Shown in pieces: positions 41,967 through 54,426 of a DNA stretch of 64,000 nt. Position 1 is the stretch's first letter. Each line of letters opens with the position of its first letter. Location: contig NC_087385.1 of assembly GCF_963675165.1 (NCBI RefSeq), positions 6,330,912 through 6,394,911 of the forward strand, in the 5' to 3' direction. The position numbers were made by a program, and so were the translations under genes. The notes under the pieces are model-generated. The model had not been told where the DNA came from. It saw only the letters and a list, made by a program, of their open reading frames with translations, and made no database searches. This DNA comes from Halichondria panicea. Lineage: Eukaryota > Porifera > Demospongiae > Suberitida > Halichondriidae.

Positions 41967-44900
41967 TTAATTGGGAAACTCTGGCAAGTAGGCTCCATAA
42001 TGTGCCACTGGAGACCCAGAGAGACCAGGAGAAACGGAGTAAGGAGAAGGAAGAGGAGACGGAATCGAGTTTGCCGAATTCAGACTCAGGCTTTGCAAGT
42101 CGGCACCAAAGTTGGCTGCTTGTGAGAGAAGAGCTTGTGATGGGTACGGATGCCGTTCGATCCTGATTGGTCGGCTGTCACTGGGCTCTCCCTTTAGTTG
42201 ATGCTGCAATTCTGTGAAGGACATGCCCAGCATACTCTCCAGGTCACACACAAACCGATAAACATAACGCTTCCCGGGGACTTTGTGGATGATGTTCTTG
42301 TCATAGTAATACCTCAAGCCGCGGGAGAGCTTCTCGTAATTCATCTTTGGTTTGTTCTTCCTCGAGCCCCATCGGCGGGCCACTTCTTCAGGGTCAATCA
42401 GCTTGAACTCCCACTCTCGACCGGTCCATGCAATGCAATTCTGACAGTCACGATCGGTGAGCAACTCGAGCAGGAACTGCCACAGCTGAATGGGCCCTGA
42501 TCCAGACGGATTGTGAGGTCTCATTGGAGGGGAGGGGCTGGGGCAGGGGGAGGCATTGGGGCTGTAGAAAGGAGACGCACCAGGAGAGGGCATTGGAGAT
42601 CCCACGGGGGATGAGTAGGGGGTGGAACGGTCCGATAGAGCTGGGCTATTGGGACGGTATGGAGGAGGTGGGGGGAACAAGAGAGCACCATTGGCAGACA
42701 TTGCTTGGGAAGTGGTGGGGATGAAGTTGTGTGCACTCGAGAGCGTGCCTTGAATGGTGATGGCTGGAGCATGGCCGTGGGGAGGGCTAGTGAGATGGTG
42801 ATTGTTGCTGATCATCGAGCTCAGAGAATATTCAAACTCGTGGGGGAACAAAGGCTCAGAGGAGTGGAAAGCTGGACCTGGGGACAGGAGGAAATACATA
42901 ATAATCAGTAACTGTAATATACATGGAGCTTCACAAGTGCTGTACACTGGTCAAATTCATGTGGCTAGAAGCCTAACGAGCATGTAACGAGTGCCTGCTC
43001 AGGCAACGCATAGCCCATAAAACTAACTTCGAGGGAATTAGTGTAACATTACTTACGGTGAGGAGCTACTGCTTTAATCCTCTCGAGAAACTCGCTCAAT
43101 TTGTTGCCGTGCTCTTTAATGAAAGCTGCCTCCAGGAACCGATAGTGGAAGCAGAGGAACTGACCGTTGACACGACTAAACTTCTGCAGATCCACAGAAG
43201 AGAGACCAAACTCTTTGACTGTCCACTCGGCCCAACACCTCACGTGCTCTTCAGTCCAAGTGGTGGGATCTGTACATACAAATAATTATCATGACTTTCA
43301 AGGTTGGCAATGAAAGGCAAAGAGAAGTGATGTAATATTATGTGTACTGATCCTTGAACTTTGTATACACAGATAAATCACCTTATACCTTTGGGAAGTC
43401 TAAATATATGCAAACACGGACAATGTCAAAGAAATAACAGTGAGGGCCTGGAATTCTTTTAAGTGTGTGTTTCTGATAAAGAGACCTAATGAGACACATG
43501 GTTTTTCTCAGCACCCAGAAACCATAACAGGCCACTTAGCCATCTGTTCACATTGCCCAGGCAGCAAGGGTCAGATGAAAGGAAGGAACTGGGGAGCAAA
43601 TAGATACCTTACAAGACAAAGAGCCCTAAGTGTGTTGACTGGTTGCCCTAAGAGGGGCTTTGCTAATGTTGATAAACCATCAATTAAATACCACTTATTA
43701 ACTCCCTCAGTATTGGTACACCAAATAAAGCCAGAGGCTTAGAACCAGGCCAAATATAAAGGATGTTGGCCGGAATAATCACAGAGCATGCCAATTACAA
43801 CATATGTTATGTACCAGTCACATGAACTCACATAATTATCAATATGCAATGATACTCACCAGCTGGGAGTTGAGCTTCTTGAAGGCACTTGCTGACCTCC
43901 AGATTTCTTCCAAGTTGCTCACTGAAGGTGTTGCCTCCAATGGTAGGCTCTCCAATGGTTTCAGGAGGACGATCGAGAACTGCACGGGAGACAAGGATAA
44001 ATGAATGAATAACAAATTCACAAGAACTTGCATCAACAATAATTAAGAATGAAACCAAAAGATTTTTTTTTCGCAGTTAGCATTCTCACTAAACAGCTAT
44101 TTTATCTCCTGTGTGGTACTCACAACACATGACAGCTAGTCAACCTCTGACACAATAGCCCCGAGTCACACCATACCAAATGAGGTCAGTGTTGCCTTTG
44201 CATGCTAACTCCACATGCTATTGCATATTGAGGCTCTTGCAAGACTCAAGTAAAGAACTACAACTGTACATGTATTGACTGCATCTAGCAAACTAAACAC
44301 AGTACAGTACAGCACAGCAGCTACTGCTGGACACACATGCTACACCTACTTGGATGAATAGGAATATCAATTCTGCTGAAGTTCTTCCACTCAGAGAGTA
44401 TCTCTGTGCAGTAGGAGTCCAAGGGAGCATCCAAATACTCTTTAAGAGTTAGAGCCATTTCTTACTTAGCTATATAGTTGCACTGTGACTGTCTACTGCA
44501 AATAATAATCACTCTACCGAAGAACTGGTGTTTTAATGCAGCTAGGCCAGTCTATGAATATGATTAACACAATTGATTTGCGGTTAAACCATCCTGAGTA
44601 TTTCCTGTGTGTACATGTACTGAGCCACGTGGTATGGTGAACCACAGTGAGTGGGCGGCAATACGACCTTTGCAGGATATACAAACACAAGAGTACAATT
44701 AATTGAATATCTCCCATTTAACATCTAAGAAAATATATTATTAGGGGACACCCTTTAATAAGAAGCTTGTCACCAAGTTCACTAATAATTCGATAGCTAT
44801 AATAAATACGTTCCTGAAAAAAACGTTGTAGGTTGCAAGAGCTGAAACTAAAATTCCTGACTATATATAGGGCATAGATAGATAGTACAGACTTCTATCT

Positions 44901-47900
44901 ATGGTGAGGGACAATGTTAGACAACACACAGCACACAGGAAGGGTAAGCTCAATAGAGTCTATAGCCCTATTAGGAGTAACTGTTTCACTGTTGACTGGA
45001 ACAACAGCACAGGTGTCCATCACACCACTTTCAAAAAGACAATTTTTTGTAAAAGTCAGACTTTTGTGTGCATGACTATTTAATGAACCCGTGACAAACA
45101 AACAAACAAACAGAAGACATAGCAACAGCTCATGGAGTAGCTAATGACGTGACGTGCTCTGTTCAACAATAATTACAGCTTAAACAATAAACGAGTCGCA
45201 TGTCATGCCAACCCTAAATAATGGTTCACTTAAAAACACACAATCAACGATCTAATACAATGTACCAGAGATCAGAGCTACATACATATTTAATATTTAA
45301 CTGCTAGAGGGGACAATAACAACACACATCATGTACATACATATAGCATAATACTGGTGCACTAATGGTATAATAAAGATGGAAGGTGCAATGTACCTAA
45401 GGTCAAGTACAGAGTGCAGGTCATCACCACATCACTTGCCGCATGCACATACAAATTAATGTGAATGTGAACTGTACCTAAACTCAAGGTGAAAGTAGGA
45501 AGCTACAGAGTGCTCAGACTAGAGTCCAGGCTCCCCGAAACTTAATAGACCAACACGAAACCACGTTACCCTTATCGGGGAACCCCAGCGTGCCCGCTGC
45601 CCTAACATACCAAAAGGATGGGACGACCCTCACTACTGACCAATGTAAAGGTAAAACGCGCTACATATCATTTTCTCAAAGGATACGATATTTCATCTAT
45701 TAATGCCAAAACGAATTCTCACCTTATCTAAGTAAAGCACACAATCTTCACAACTGGAACGGCAAGTTGGCTAGAGACACAATTTTGAATCGAACAAAAC
45801 TGTTCCAATAGAAACACACTGGCTTTATAAGTAAACAGACAGGAAGACACCAGAGGATGTGGTGATTAGGTCTACCCTAGATATCTAGACTCGCTAGAAT
45901 AATGTACCCATACATACACGTTGGTACATACACCCACACAGCAAACCTAACAACTGAAGAGGACGGCAGGAAGACACACAGGAAACCACCCCTTTCCCTG
46001 TTCCAGGAAGTGCAGTGTTTTATTGGTTTAGTCCTACTGACCCCCAGGCTTTTATGATTATCGGGCAGACATAAACAGATAACAAGCAAGTGAGCACAAT
46101 AAATTATTGGGATAACTATATTACTATGTAGAATATGCAACATAACATTTCTTTTTTCTTTGTGTTACTGAATAATACTTGAGTGCCACCTGCTCAGACT
46201 CTTTGATGAGGTACTTATTCACTTAGCTACTACAATACTTGGTGAGAGATTGCAAACACAGTTGTAATGAAACAACAGCCACTCTCAAATGAGCTACCAC
46301 AGAACAGTGCTACACTTGAAGAGCAACCATGTAGTACAAGACAGGCAGGTTTAACAGTACACTGCATATTTCCCACAAACCGGAATACTATAGAAGCTAG
46401 AGAGAAACAATAATATCACCACACTTACAACATCACCACACTTGAAACATCAATCTAACACATAAAATCAAACCCATAGCATGCAATGATTGCCACTGGG
46501 CTACAGTGAGCGCCCTGCCATGCCTTGCCTTGGCTACCTCAGTGCACTGGAGAGCTACTATAGACTCTTGGCCTAGTGAGATTGGAATCAAGAATATTGC
46601 CCCCTACAAGCCACAAGCTCACACAATAGGGACTTCTATTATCTCACAAGTACTCTCCAGACACACTGAAGCCAGCTAGGGAGGCGTAAGGAGGGCTATA
46701 AATACAATTAATTGGTCTATTGTATAAACTGCTAAATTCCAACCTTGCACTAGTATATACTAATTAAACACCATTTTTAATACTTTTACAGTGTGAAATA
46801 TTACACATGCATGCTACCAAGACATTCAGTTTCGCACAAACACACAATACAGCTGCTCTACATGTAGCTACTATAACTGTCCACTCACACATAGCAGCGA
46901 TGGGGTCATCGGGGCTGGAGATGCTGATCTGTGGGGCCATGATGCGGAGGTGAGCGTTGGCAGGCATCGACCAGCTGCGTTTACGCATGGGAATCTGTGA
47001 TTAGCAAGTACTGGTTAGGATGAGAAGAGGACACAAGACTGTCAGAGCAGCTGCTGGTTGATAGGTACCAAGACATAATGCAGACTATAATTGTTAATAG
47101 GGAACTTATTGAATGCCTGGTTTGTACGTATACATCACACTCAACACAAGCAGCTCTTTCTTCACCTCTTCTTCAGCAGCAGTGAGTGTGTCCCCAGGTC
47201 CTCCCCTGTCAAGAGAGGCAGAGCCAGAGAGAATAGAGGCCAGATGGGGGGCAGAGGGATGACGCATCTGTCCTGTGAGTGGAGGCATGAGACCGTCCTC
47301 GGGGGAGAGTAAACGTTGGTCCTCCAAGCCACCCCCTCCCATGGCAAGGTTGCCTAGAGGGTCGTTGGACATACCCACTGAGGGCAGGTAGGAATCACTA
47401 AAGGCTGCTGACAGCATACGTCCAGTCTCACCAAGACCTGAGCAAGAACAGACAGAGACAGTTAGTACGGGGTTTGCTGAGCGGGTCAACCTGCGTACAG
47501 TCAGAATCTGCTCTAGTACAGTGCGCATGAGCTACGAGCAAAGCGACTAGTTGTTACTGTCCTTAAAGTTTGAGAGATCTTCTATAGTACCGTATAGCGG
47601 CGAAGATATAAACTTTTGCAGAATGACCATTAGAAAGTTTTTGCTGATTTAATTTTCACGGAATAGCAGCCTTGTGATATTAAATTCGTGGGTATAAATG
47701 TTCGCGGTAGATGCTTGATCAGCGAAAACCACGAACATTTATACTCTCAAAATATACCAGCTATACGGTATACCTACCCAGAGTGTTGTGTTGGGTCATC
47801 CTAGGAATGTCCATAAAGTCCTGGTAGGAAGAGCTCTCCATGGGCATGAACCCAGGGGGAAGGGAGTGGGTCTTGTTCTCGGGGAGATTCACACCCAGGG

Positions 47901-50149
47901 AGTTGCCAAACATGGTGAACGGGCTCACCCCACAGTTTCCAGAGGAGGAGATTTTTCGTAGGATCATCGTGGCCTCGTCTGAGGGACGTCTGTTGTGGGA
48001 GCGCTCATCAAACGGCCTCTCCAAACACTGAGGGCTGAGGGGACTGTGAGATGGGGAGAAGTTGGTCCTGTGTCCCAGCTCATAAGAGTCCTGTGGGTGT
48101 ACGTAACATATGTATTCCGTGTATGTACACCTACTGGTATATAGCACACAACACTGTAGAATATACACAAAAATTGCTAAAGAATAGCCAAAAGAAGAAC
48201 CAACAGTGTACATACACCTTGTACTTTCATCTAAACAGTTTCAATTTAGTCACTAGGCCTACACAGAATGTAGCCTGTGCTAATCCAATCCACCCTAACC
48301 GGCCACTGTGGAGACTGGCCACAGTGGAGACTGGCCACAGTGGAGACTGGCCACTGTGGAGACTGGCCACAGTCATACGTACGTGCTCCATCATGCGAGC
48401 CTGCATGCATTATCAGCCGCAACGTGTTTGCACAAAGATACTGTACATAGACAATGCAGGCCTTGTATACTTAACAAACATGTGATTTAAATATATAGCA
48501 TCGTGACTATGCTGACTGTTTAATAAAAGTCAGAAATGTCAAAATTATTTTCCATTAGACAAAGTCCCTTTATAGAAGGATGTCTAAGTCAAAAACTTCT
48601 AACAATTGGGCTAAATAGTCAAACCAAGGCCTCCATATGCCAGACTCTAATTTCAAGGGACCCAACAGGATATTCTGATAGTCTTAGCAGTGTGTAGTTT
48701 GTAAACATTGGTTTCCTCTACAAAAGCTGAATATTAGGAAACAGTGAATGAGTGGGCTAGCTCGCTTCCTTGACAACCAGGTTGATAGGCTTTATAGCTA
48801 GCTACACAACAGTAGGGTGAATGTGACATCTGAAGCATGCATCAACATAAATCCAAGAGTTCCAATCCACCAGAGTTAGTTAATAATACAATTCCTAAGC
48901 CAGCTCTCAAGTTACCAATGTACACACTGTGGTTGATTCTAGGGCCATTTCAAAGTTGTGTGCCAAAGCTGCAAATTTAAGAAGCTGCAATTCAGAAACA
49001 TGACAAAGCCCCCCCCCCCCCCCTACACAAGAAGCTAGCCTGCATGTAACCTCACAATGAGAAGCAGTATATATATATACTGGGACAGGAAACTCTTGAT
49101 AACTAATTCAAGGAAAGGGTTAAAGGAACATCCTCTCAACACACCAGTATCAATTGCCTTCCCACCCACAAATCTTGCTCTTTTAACACTTTTTCTCACA
49201 AAGTTTACAATACACCATTAACAATACAACACCCAGATTACAAGGAAAGAGCATAACTCCACATTGATACACATATCTTTATAGGGTATTAACTTAATTA
49301 GGGGTTTAAGGCTAGACAACTTTATCAGGCAAGAAGGTAAAGGAAAACAATTACACACATTAATCAACTATTGTAGCCAAAGGTGAGGGTATAATTATGC
49401 TTTGTGATAGCATCTGAGTTGCTAAGCAAAGCCATAAGCAAAGCCATCTGGTTTGGAACTCATCATCACATCACTTTTTTTAGGATTCCAACCCATAGTA
49501 GTAGTAGTGGGCCTACTGACACAATAGGAATGTAGCCTTCAACATACAGGTACTAAAGCTGACTGAGGGTAACCACCAACAACACAGGTGAGTATATAAC
49601 AATAATCATGCAAAATTGCAGTACTCATTGATCAGAAGTTATAAGATAGCCAGGACCATCTAAGTGGAGAGTGAGTGGGTGGTGTGGTGCTAGTGTGATA
49701 AAGGCCCTTATCACACTAGCACCACAGGCCACTACTATGTGTGGAGGTGGGCGTGATAAGTGCCTTTTATCACACTACGCAGGCCACTACTACAATGGTG
49801 GTGTGTGGAGGTGGGCGTGATAAAAGGCACTTATCACACTAGCACCTCAGGCCACTACTACATGGTGTGGGAGGTGGGCGTGATAAAGGGCACTTATCAC
49901 ACTAGCACCTCAGGCCACTACTACAGTGGTGTGGGCGTGCATAACTCAGAGCTACTTTATTCTGTTCAACAGTCTAAACTCTCACGATAACATTAAAGTC
50001 AGACGTAGTCAACAATATTCATAGCCCACAATATTCTGTTTGTATGCTCATACCTGTCTGTCAGGGCCACCATGGGGAGAGTGTCTGGGAGAGGGTGTGT
50101 TGATGGGGCTGGAGATGGGGTGGTCCCTGTCATTAGTGCCAATATTCAT
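41967..50149 (-). CDS. ETS1/2-like factor with Pointed domain, two probable N-termini
   Basis: Common exons are 43860-43979, 43057-43269 and 41967-42877. The long form adds 50054-50149, 47778-48090, 47166-47437 and 46889-46994, all phase-matched, for 676 aa. A short form starts at its own exon 44350-44458 ([17 protein letters not shown]) and gives 450 aa. Both first-part ends are phase 1, so either can join 43979. A Pointed/SAM domain ([20 protein letters not shown], long-form residues about 303-370) is followed by a Pro/Ser-rich linker and the ETS domain (about 500-585): [60 protein letters not shown] with both GGA-contacting arginines (R559, R562). The long N-terminus is Ser/Pro/Met-rich with a basic KRSWSMP patch. 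That both belong to one gene is inferred from phase. Confidence 0.8.
44459..46888 (-). promoter_or_regulatory. 2.4-kb intron with probable internal promoter
   Basis: Region between the last long-form exon and the short-form first exon. It should hold the promoter of the short isoform. A TTTGCAG acceptor-like site near 44500 could mark a spliced 5' UTR, but the codons after it meet a stop, so it is not a coding exon of the long form. No RNA gene or repeat stands out. Confidence 0.35.
47590..47768. mobile_element. 179-bp MITE with CCGTATAGC ends
   Basis: Terminal inverted repeats CCGTATAGC / GCTATACGG flanked by TA on both sides. Inside, GTATAAATGTTCG and CGAACATTTATAC form a further hairpin. 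It sits in the ETS intron, ending next to the splice donor of exon 47778-48090. A related right end (ACGCTATACGGTA) with TTCGTGGGTAAAATATTCGT repeats lies at 61021-61203. Confidence 0.85.
48303..48373. repeat. 16-bp minisatellite x4.5
   Basis: Head-to-tail CCACTGTGGAGACTGG / CCACAGTGGAGACTGG units in the long-form ETS intron. Each unit contains the near-palindrome CCACTGTGG, so strands could fold. Confidence 0.95.
48480..49680. other. Long intron of the ETS gene, no gene seen
   Basis: Intronic sequence with a C16 run near 49008 and AT-rich stretches. No coding exon or RNA was recognised. Confidence 0.55.
49681..49935. repeat. Hairpin-bearing minisatellite, ~4 units of 55-68 bp
   Basis: Each unit has CAGGCCACTACTAC (at 49725, 49780, 49848, 49911) and GTGATAAAAGGCACTTATCACAC-type self-complementary cores. 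The first core extends to a 38-bp near-perfect palindrome (49686-49723, GGTGCTAGTGTGATAA arms). It lies 120 bp inside the first intron of the long ETS form. Confidence 0.9.
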
Positions 50150-51021
50150 AGTGAAACTGAAGAGCAACAGTGCCGGATAGATTGTCAGGAAGGGGGGGGG
50201 GGGGGGGCACTCAGAGGGTAAACTATCGCACAGACCGAGGAAACACTCGTATCGGTTGCACACACAGAGGATCTAGAAACGTAGATCAAATGAAGGTATC
50301 ACAACACAGACCTGCAAGGGTCACCTCTGTGGGAAGAGACAACAATTGGAAAAGTTAACGACAAAAATCATTCATACTACTTTTATTCGGCTATGTTATA
50401 CATACCTACAATTAATTAGTACTTGTATACCAATTGCCCCTGGGCATGCCCTTTAACCTTATCTAGTTACCGCACATACATACACATACAGTACGCGTGT
50501 GCACAAACGATGCACTCAAGAATGTACGACTTCATTTACACTCAGTTGAAGACATAACCGAATGCTTCTCACACCACTCACACCACCACCACTGTGAATC
50601 AATCTAGTCTAGCATGCATTGAAATTTACCAACAATATCCACATACACACACACAGTCATTTATAATCTGTGTTTATTATCAGTCACATTTACTGTACTG
50701 CTTTGGCTATTTCACTATAAACGTTACCTCTTATTAGATATGTGCAGGGTCCAAAAAGGGTCTAAGAAGGGTGCGCTAGTTAGGTTGAGTTCTATCAGCA
50801 CTCAAAAGCTTTTGAATGCTTCTCTACAGAGATCGTTAGCCTTTAAACAGCCTCTTGAGCTTGACAAATTCAACTTTGATCAGCCGTCTCTACGCTTCTC
50901 TGTTCAAGTAAATTGATTACATAATGCACACGTGATGCCAAGTCAACCTAATAGTATTGGTGAATTTTAATTTTACTGCCAAAATGTTATAATTATTATG
51001 ATTGCACAAAATTAATAGAGA
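50150..51021. other. 5' flank of the ETS gene / 3' flank of TBRG1-like gene
   Basis: Contains a G12 run near 50195 and the presumptive promoter and 5' UTR of the long ETS form. A 58-codon plus-strand ORF at about 50740 has no recognised similarity. No other feature is supported. Confidence 0.5.
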
Positions 51022-54000
51022 TTAACTGTCAATAATAAGATCTGCCTCACTGCTAAGACTACCATCGTCTGAGCTAGAAAATGACACAGTGTCCATGCCT
51101 CCAAACACAAAAGGGGCAATAGCTAATCCCGAGTCCTCAGGTCTTTTCACTGCTCCACCAGTATCGTGCTTGAGAACATGTTTCTTCTTCTGGTTATCAG
51201 ATACGTCTTTGGGTGCCCTGTTCGTAGGTCGTTTCTTGGAGAGAGTTGATGGTTGCTTGGTAGCTGAAGGAGATCCTGGTGTACCCTTTTTATGCCGTCT
51301 CTGTGGTTCAGCAAATCGCATAAACTTGTATTTTGAGCATTTCCTCGAGTCTGGGATTTTCTGTAGAAGATTAAGAATAGTTGGATTGGAGTAACCAAAG
51401 AATTCTGGCCCTGATCCTGAGTTCGTGGCTTGCTTGTCTCTGTACGAAAATAATTATATGCATGATAGTCATGAGTTGTGGATTATAAGCATACTAAGAC
51501 CATAGATACTAAACCTTGCCAGAGGGAGAGACATGGCTACTCCCTTCCTACGTGTACTTACCTAGCTTTGTTGATGTTTCTGAGGACGATGGTCTGACAG
51601 GCAGTGGAGGAGGCAGCACGAACTGGGTGGTCTGGGTCATCATCAGCAACCATCTCAAACTAAACGAGGGGGAAAAGTGGAGATTTTAGAAAATTTTAAT
51701 CAATCCACCTGTGCATATCCTAAAATGGTATACGTTTTTTAAGAGATGTTAGTCCCAAGAAACAGGTTATCAGTCAGTGTATATACACAATATATAACAC
51801 TCAATTAAAAGCACTCTATATATTCATGACAGGATGTTCACCATAGGAGTCTCCCCACCGTCGAGAATACGACAGGTGTACACACACTTCCTGGTGGGGT
51901 CAATCATGCTGGGGTAGGTCCGTGAGCTCTCAAAGCCAATAGGGAGCAAGTATCGCTCACTGTGATAGGCCGCTCTATCGTACGCAATCTGTCGAGAAAA
52001 GTTACCAGGAAGTTTAAAGTTACAATAAGGTATAATTAAATGGTAAAATTAAGAGGTACATATAAAAATAATGATTATTACAATTAATTTAGTAAGTTGC
52101 AACGAAATTAAAAGTTAATGTACCTTTCCCAAGTTGTGCACTTTTAGCCCGCCAATGATTATAGGAAACATAGGAGAACCTGGAGATATGGAGAGAGGAG
52201 ATATGAGATATAGAGATATGAGAAATGGAGTACACATTTAGTATTTGGTGTTTCAAATGAGGATACTACATCGAGTAGCCGTTAATTCCTTCCTGGGGTG
52301 AGTAGCCATTAATTCCTTCCTAGGGTGAGACAAATTGACGCTGCATAATCTTGCTACAAAGCAATTAGACCATTATGGTTACTAGAAAACATCCAACAAT
52401 TCAGACACAGGATAAACTTGGTGTGGCAATCAAAGTAGATGCATACCTGATGATACTCTAGACATAGTAGCTGGTGAGACAATAGGTGTACTCAACTGAA
52501 CAAGCAGCACACTTTGTGGGCTCAACAGACCAGCCACAGGCAGCTGCCACTATGTACAACTCACCATCATTGTTGAGAGGGATGGGATGCAGTCTGCGAA
52601 CCTTTCCACAGCGCATGGCAAGTTCCAGCTTATCTCCAACTACAAGATAAACAAGGCAAAGGTAATGATCACTATTCCCTTTAACAGGAGGAAGGTGTTA
52701 ATTGCGTGGGTTCTTTTTTTCTCTTCTAGAGTTTTAGATACACTAAACGGTGGACTGACCTCCTTCTGTGGGCTCCTGTGCAGGCTTTGTCACAGCCGTC
52801 TTCTTCTTTCCCTTTACGTCCTCCTCACTCCCACTCTCATCACTGCTAGAGCTTTCAGACATCACCAGTTTCCTTGTGCTCACATTAACAGGAGGAGGAG
52901 GCTGGCGGACATTTTTTATCTCTTTGGGCATGTCCGGAACGGCAGTAGTGTCAGCTTTTCCTGCTTTTCTCTGAGTTTTTACAAGAGCAGTGGCCTTAGA
53001 TGGATTGCTTCTTGGGATGGTTCTTGGGTTAGTTCTCTTCTCACGAGATTTTAGGGCCTTGGTACTGACAGGGGGCTTAAGAGATTGATCGACTGGGGGT
53101 GGACAAGCAGAAGGCTTTGGGTTCATTCTGGCAGCCCTCTCAAAGTTGATCAACTTATCGAGGAGAAATCTAGCAATGAATGACAGTGAATTGAAAAATT
53201 GAATTTAGAATAGAGTTTTGTTAATAGCCTAGAGGCACACCAGCTACAAGTAGGTACTCACTTCCTCTCAGCTTCAGTTCTAGTGATTCTCTCGTTGACG
53301 AGGGACAGTTGGTCAGCTAGAGCTGCATTTTCCTGTATAAGCAACTCATCACTATGTACATACACTCTTGACATACGAACAGTATAACTACAATCACGCT
53401 TACAAAGATTATGCTCTTGGCAATTTTCTTGATGAAATAGTACTTTTTGCGATACATAGTCTCATCAGTTATTGACTCCTCATCAGAGCTGACATCTCGT
53501 TTCTTGGATGGAGATTTACCATTAACCCTTTCATCACCAGATGAGCTCTCGCCAGAGGTCGGATACGAGCATTTCCGTTGACGATTTGTGTAGAATACTC
53601 GAGGCTCAAATTCACGATCAAACCTGAGTAAGAGTAAGCATGTCCGCAGTTATAATTATAACCATAATAAAGAGAGCCTTCTGAAGTGAGGAAAAATCTA
53701 AAGTAATATCACATACCCGTATAGTGATTCCAACATGGTGCTAACATTAGGTAAAGCTTCGGTCGTCTTGGTCTCTCCCTCTAGCTCGTTTTCAACAGGC
53801 TCGTCATCGTACACCTCACTGCTCTCCACCTTGACAGAGCTCTCTGTTGCAGCTGCGGCAATCTTTTCTGTGGCGATCCTTCTCGGTACAGGGAGAGGAT
53901 TCGAGTCTAAGTAGTCTTCTCTCAGCCCGAAACAGCCATGCTTTCCAGAGACACGGACAAACTTGGAGACTGAGCTAGAGTTAGACGTCTGTCTATAGAG

Positions 54001-54264
54001 TAGTGTCTCTAGGCTAGTAGCACAGTTGGACTTGACCATTCCCAGCTCCATTATTCTAGAGGTGAGTTCTCGTATGTGCATGTCTGGTCCTTCCTCCCTC
54101 AAGACATGCTCTGCTGCTTGGAGCCAGGTCATGGCACTGCTTCCACCCACATCCTCAGACCACGCTGGGCTACTCATCTCCAATGTTGCTGCTGGCTGGG
54201 GCTTTTGATCAGCATTATCATACACACCTCTTCTTGATTTTGATTGTAAACTGCATGTGTGCAT
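51022..54264 (-). CDS. TBRG1: TBRG1-like protein with N-terminal HARE-HTH domain
   Basis: Nine phase-matched exons (53717-54264, 53404-53623, 53262-53332, 52760-53169, 52565-52639, 52124-52179, 51842-51988, 51562-51659, 51022-51439) encode 680 aa. The C-terminal half is the FYRN/FYRC module of TBRG1/NIAM, a nuclear growth inhibitor: FPIIIGGLKVHNLGK, RYLLPIGFESSRTYPSMIDP, KCVYTCRILDGGETP, FEMVADDDPDHP, EFFGYSNPTILNLLQKIPDS. The preceding coiled region KSIIFENAALADQLSLVNER also matches TBRG1. Upstream, residues about 46-116 (TWLQAAEHVLREEGPDMHIR, ELTSRIMELGMV, FVRVSGKHGCFGLRE) form a HARE-HTH winged helix as in ASXL proteins, which I do not recall in vertebrate TBRG1. The first Met could be 54264 or 54177. 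Confidence 0.88.
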
Positions 54265-54426
54265 TAATTATAGTTAATGGGCGTGACCTTAATCCAGAGG
54301 ACAGTCACGCCCATCTATAGTAAACCGCTTACTGAAGGAGGCTACTGAGGAGGCTAGTTTGCTGACTGATTGAACAATAAAATCATTCACAGGAATAATG
54401 AATACATGCACAAGAAACGATTTCAG

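Noticed and set aside
45480-45650. GC-richer segment considered as an RNA gene or SINE
   Set aside because: I could not fold a tRNA or find A/B boxes or a tail.
48051-48490. Plus-strand ORFs with ETGHSGDWP repeats
   Set aside because: Translation of the 16-bp minisatellite in an intron; not coding.
49760-49990. 76-aa ORF with [15 protein letters not shown] repeats
   Set aside because: Translation of the hairpin minisatellite.
50740-50913. 58-codon plus-strand ORF ending near a gtaaat donor-like site
   Set aside because: No similarity recognised, no partner exon found, and length within chance expectation.
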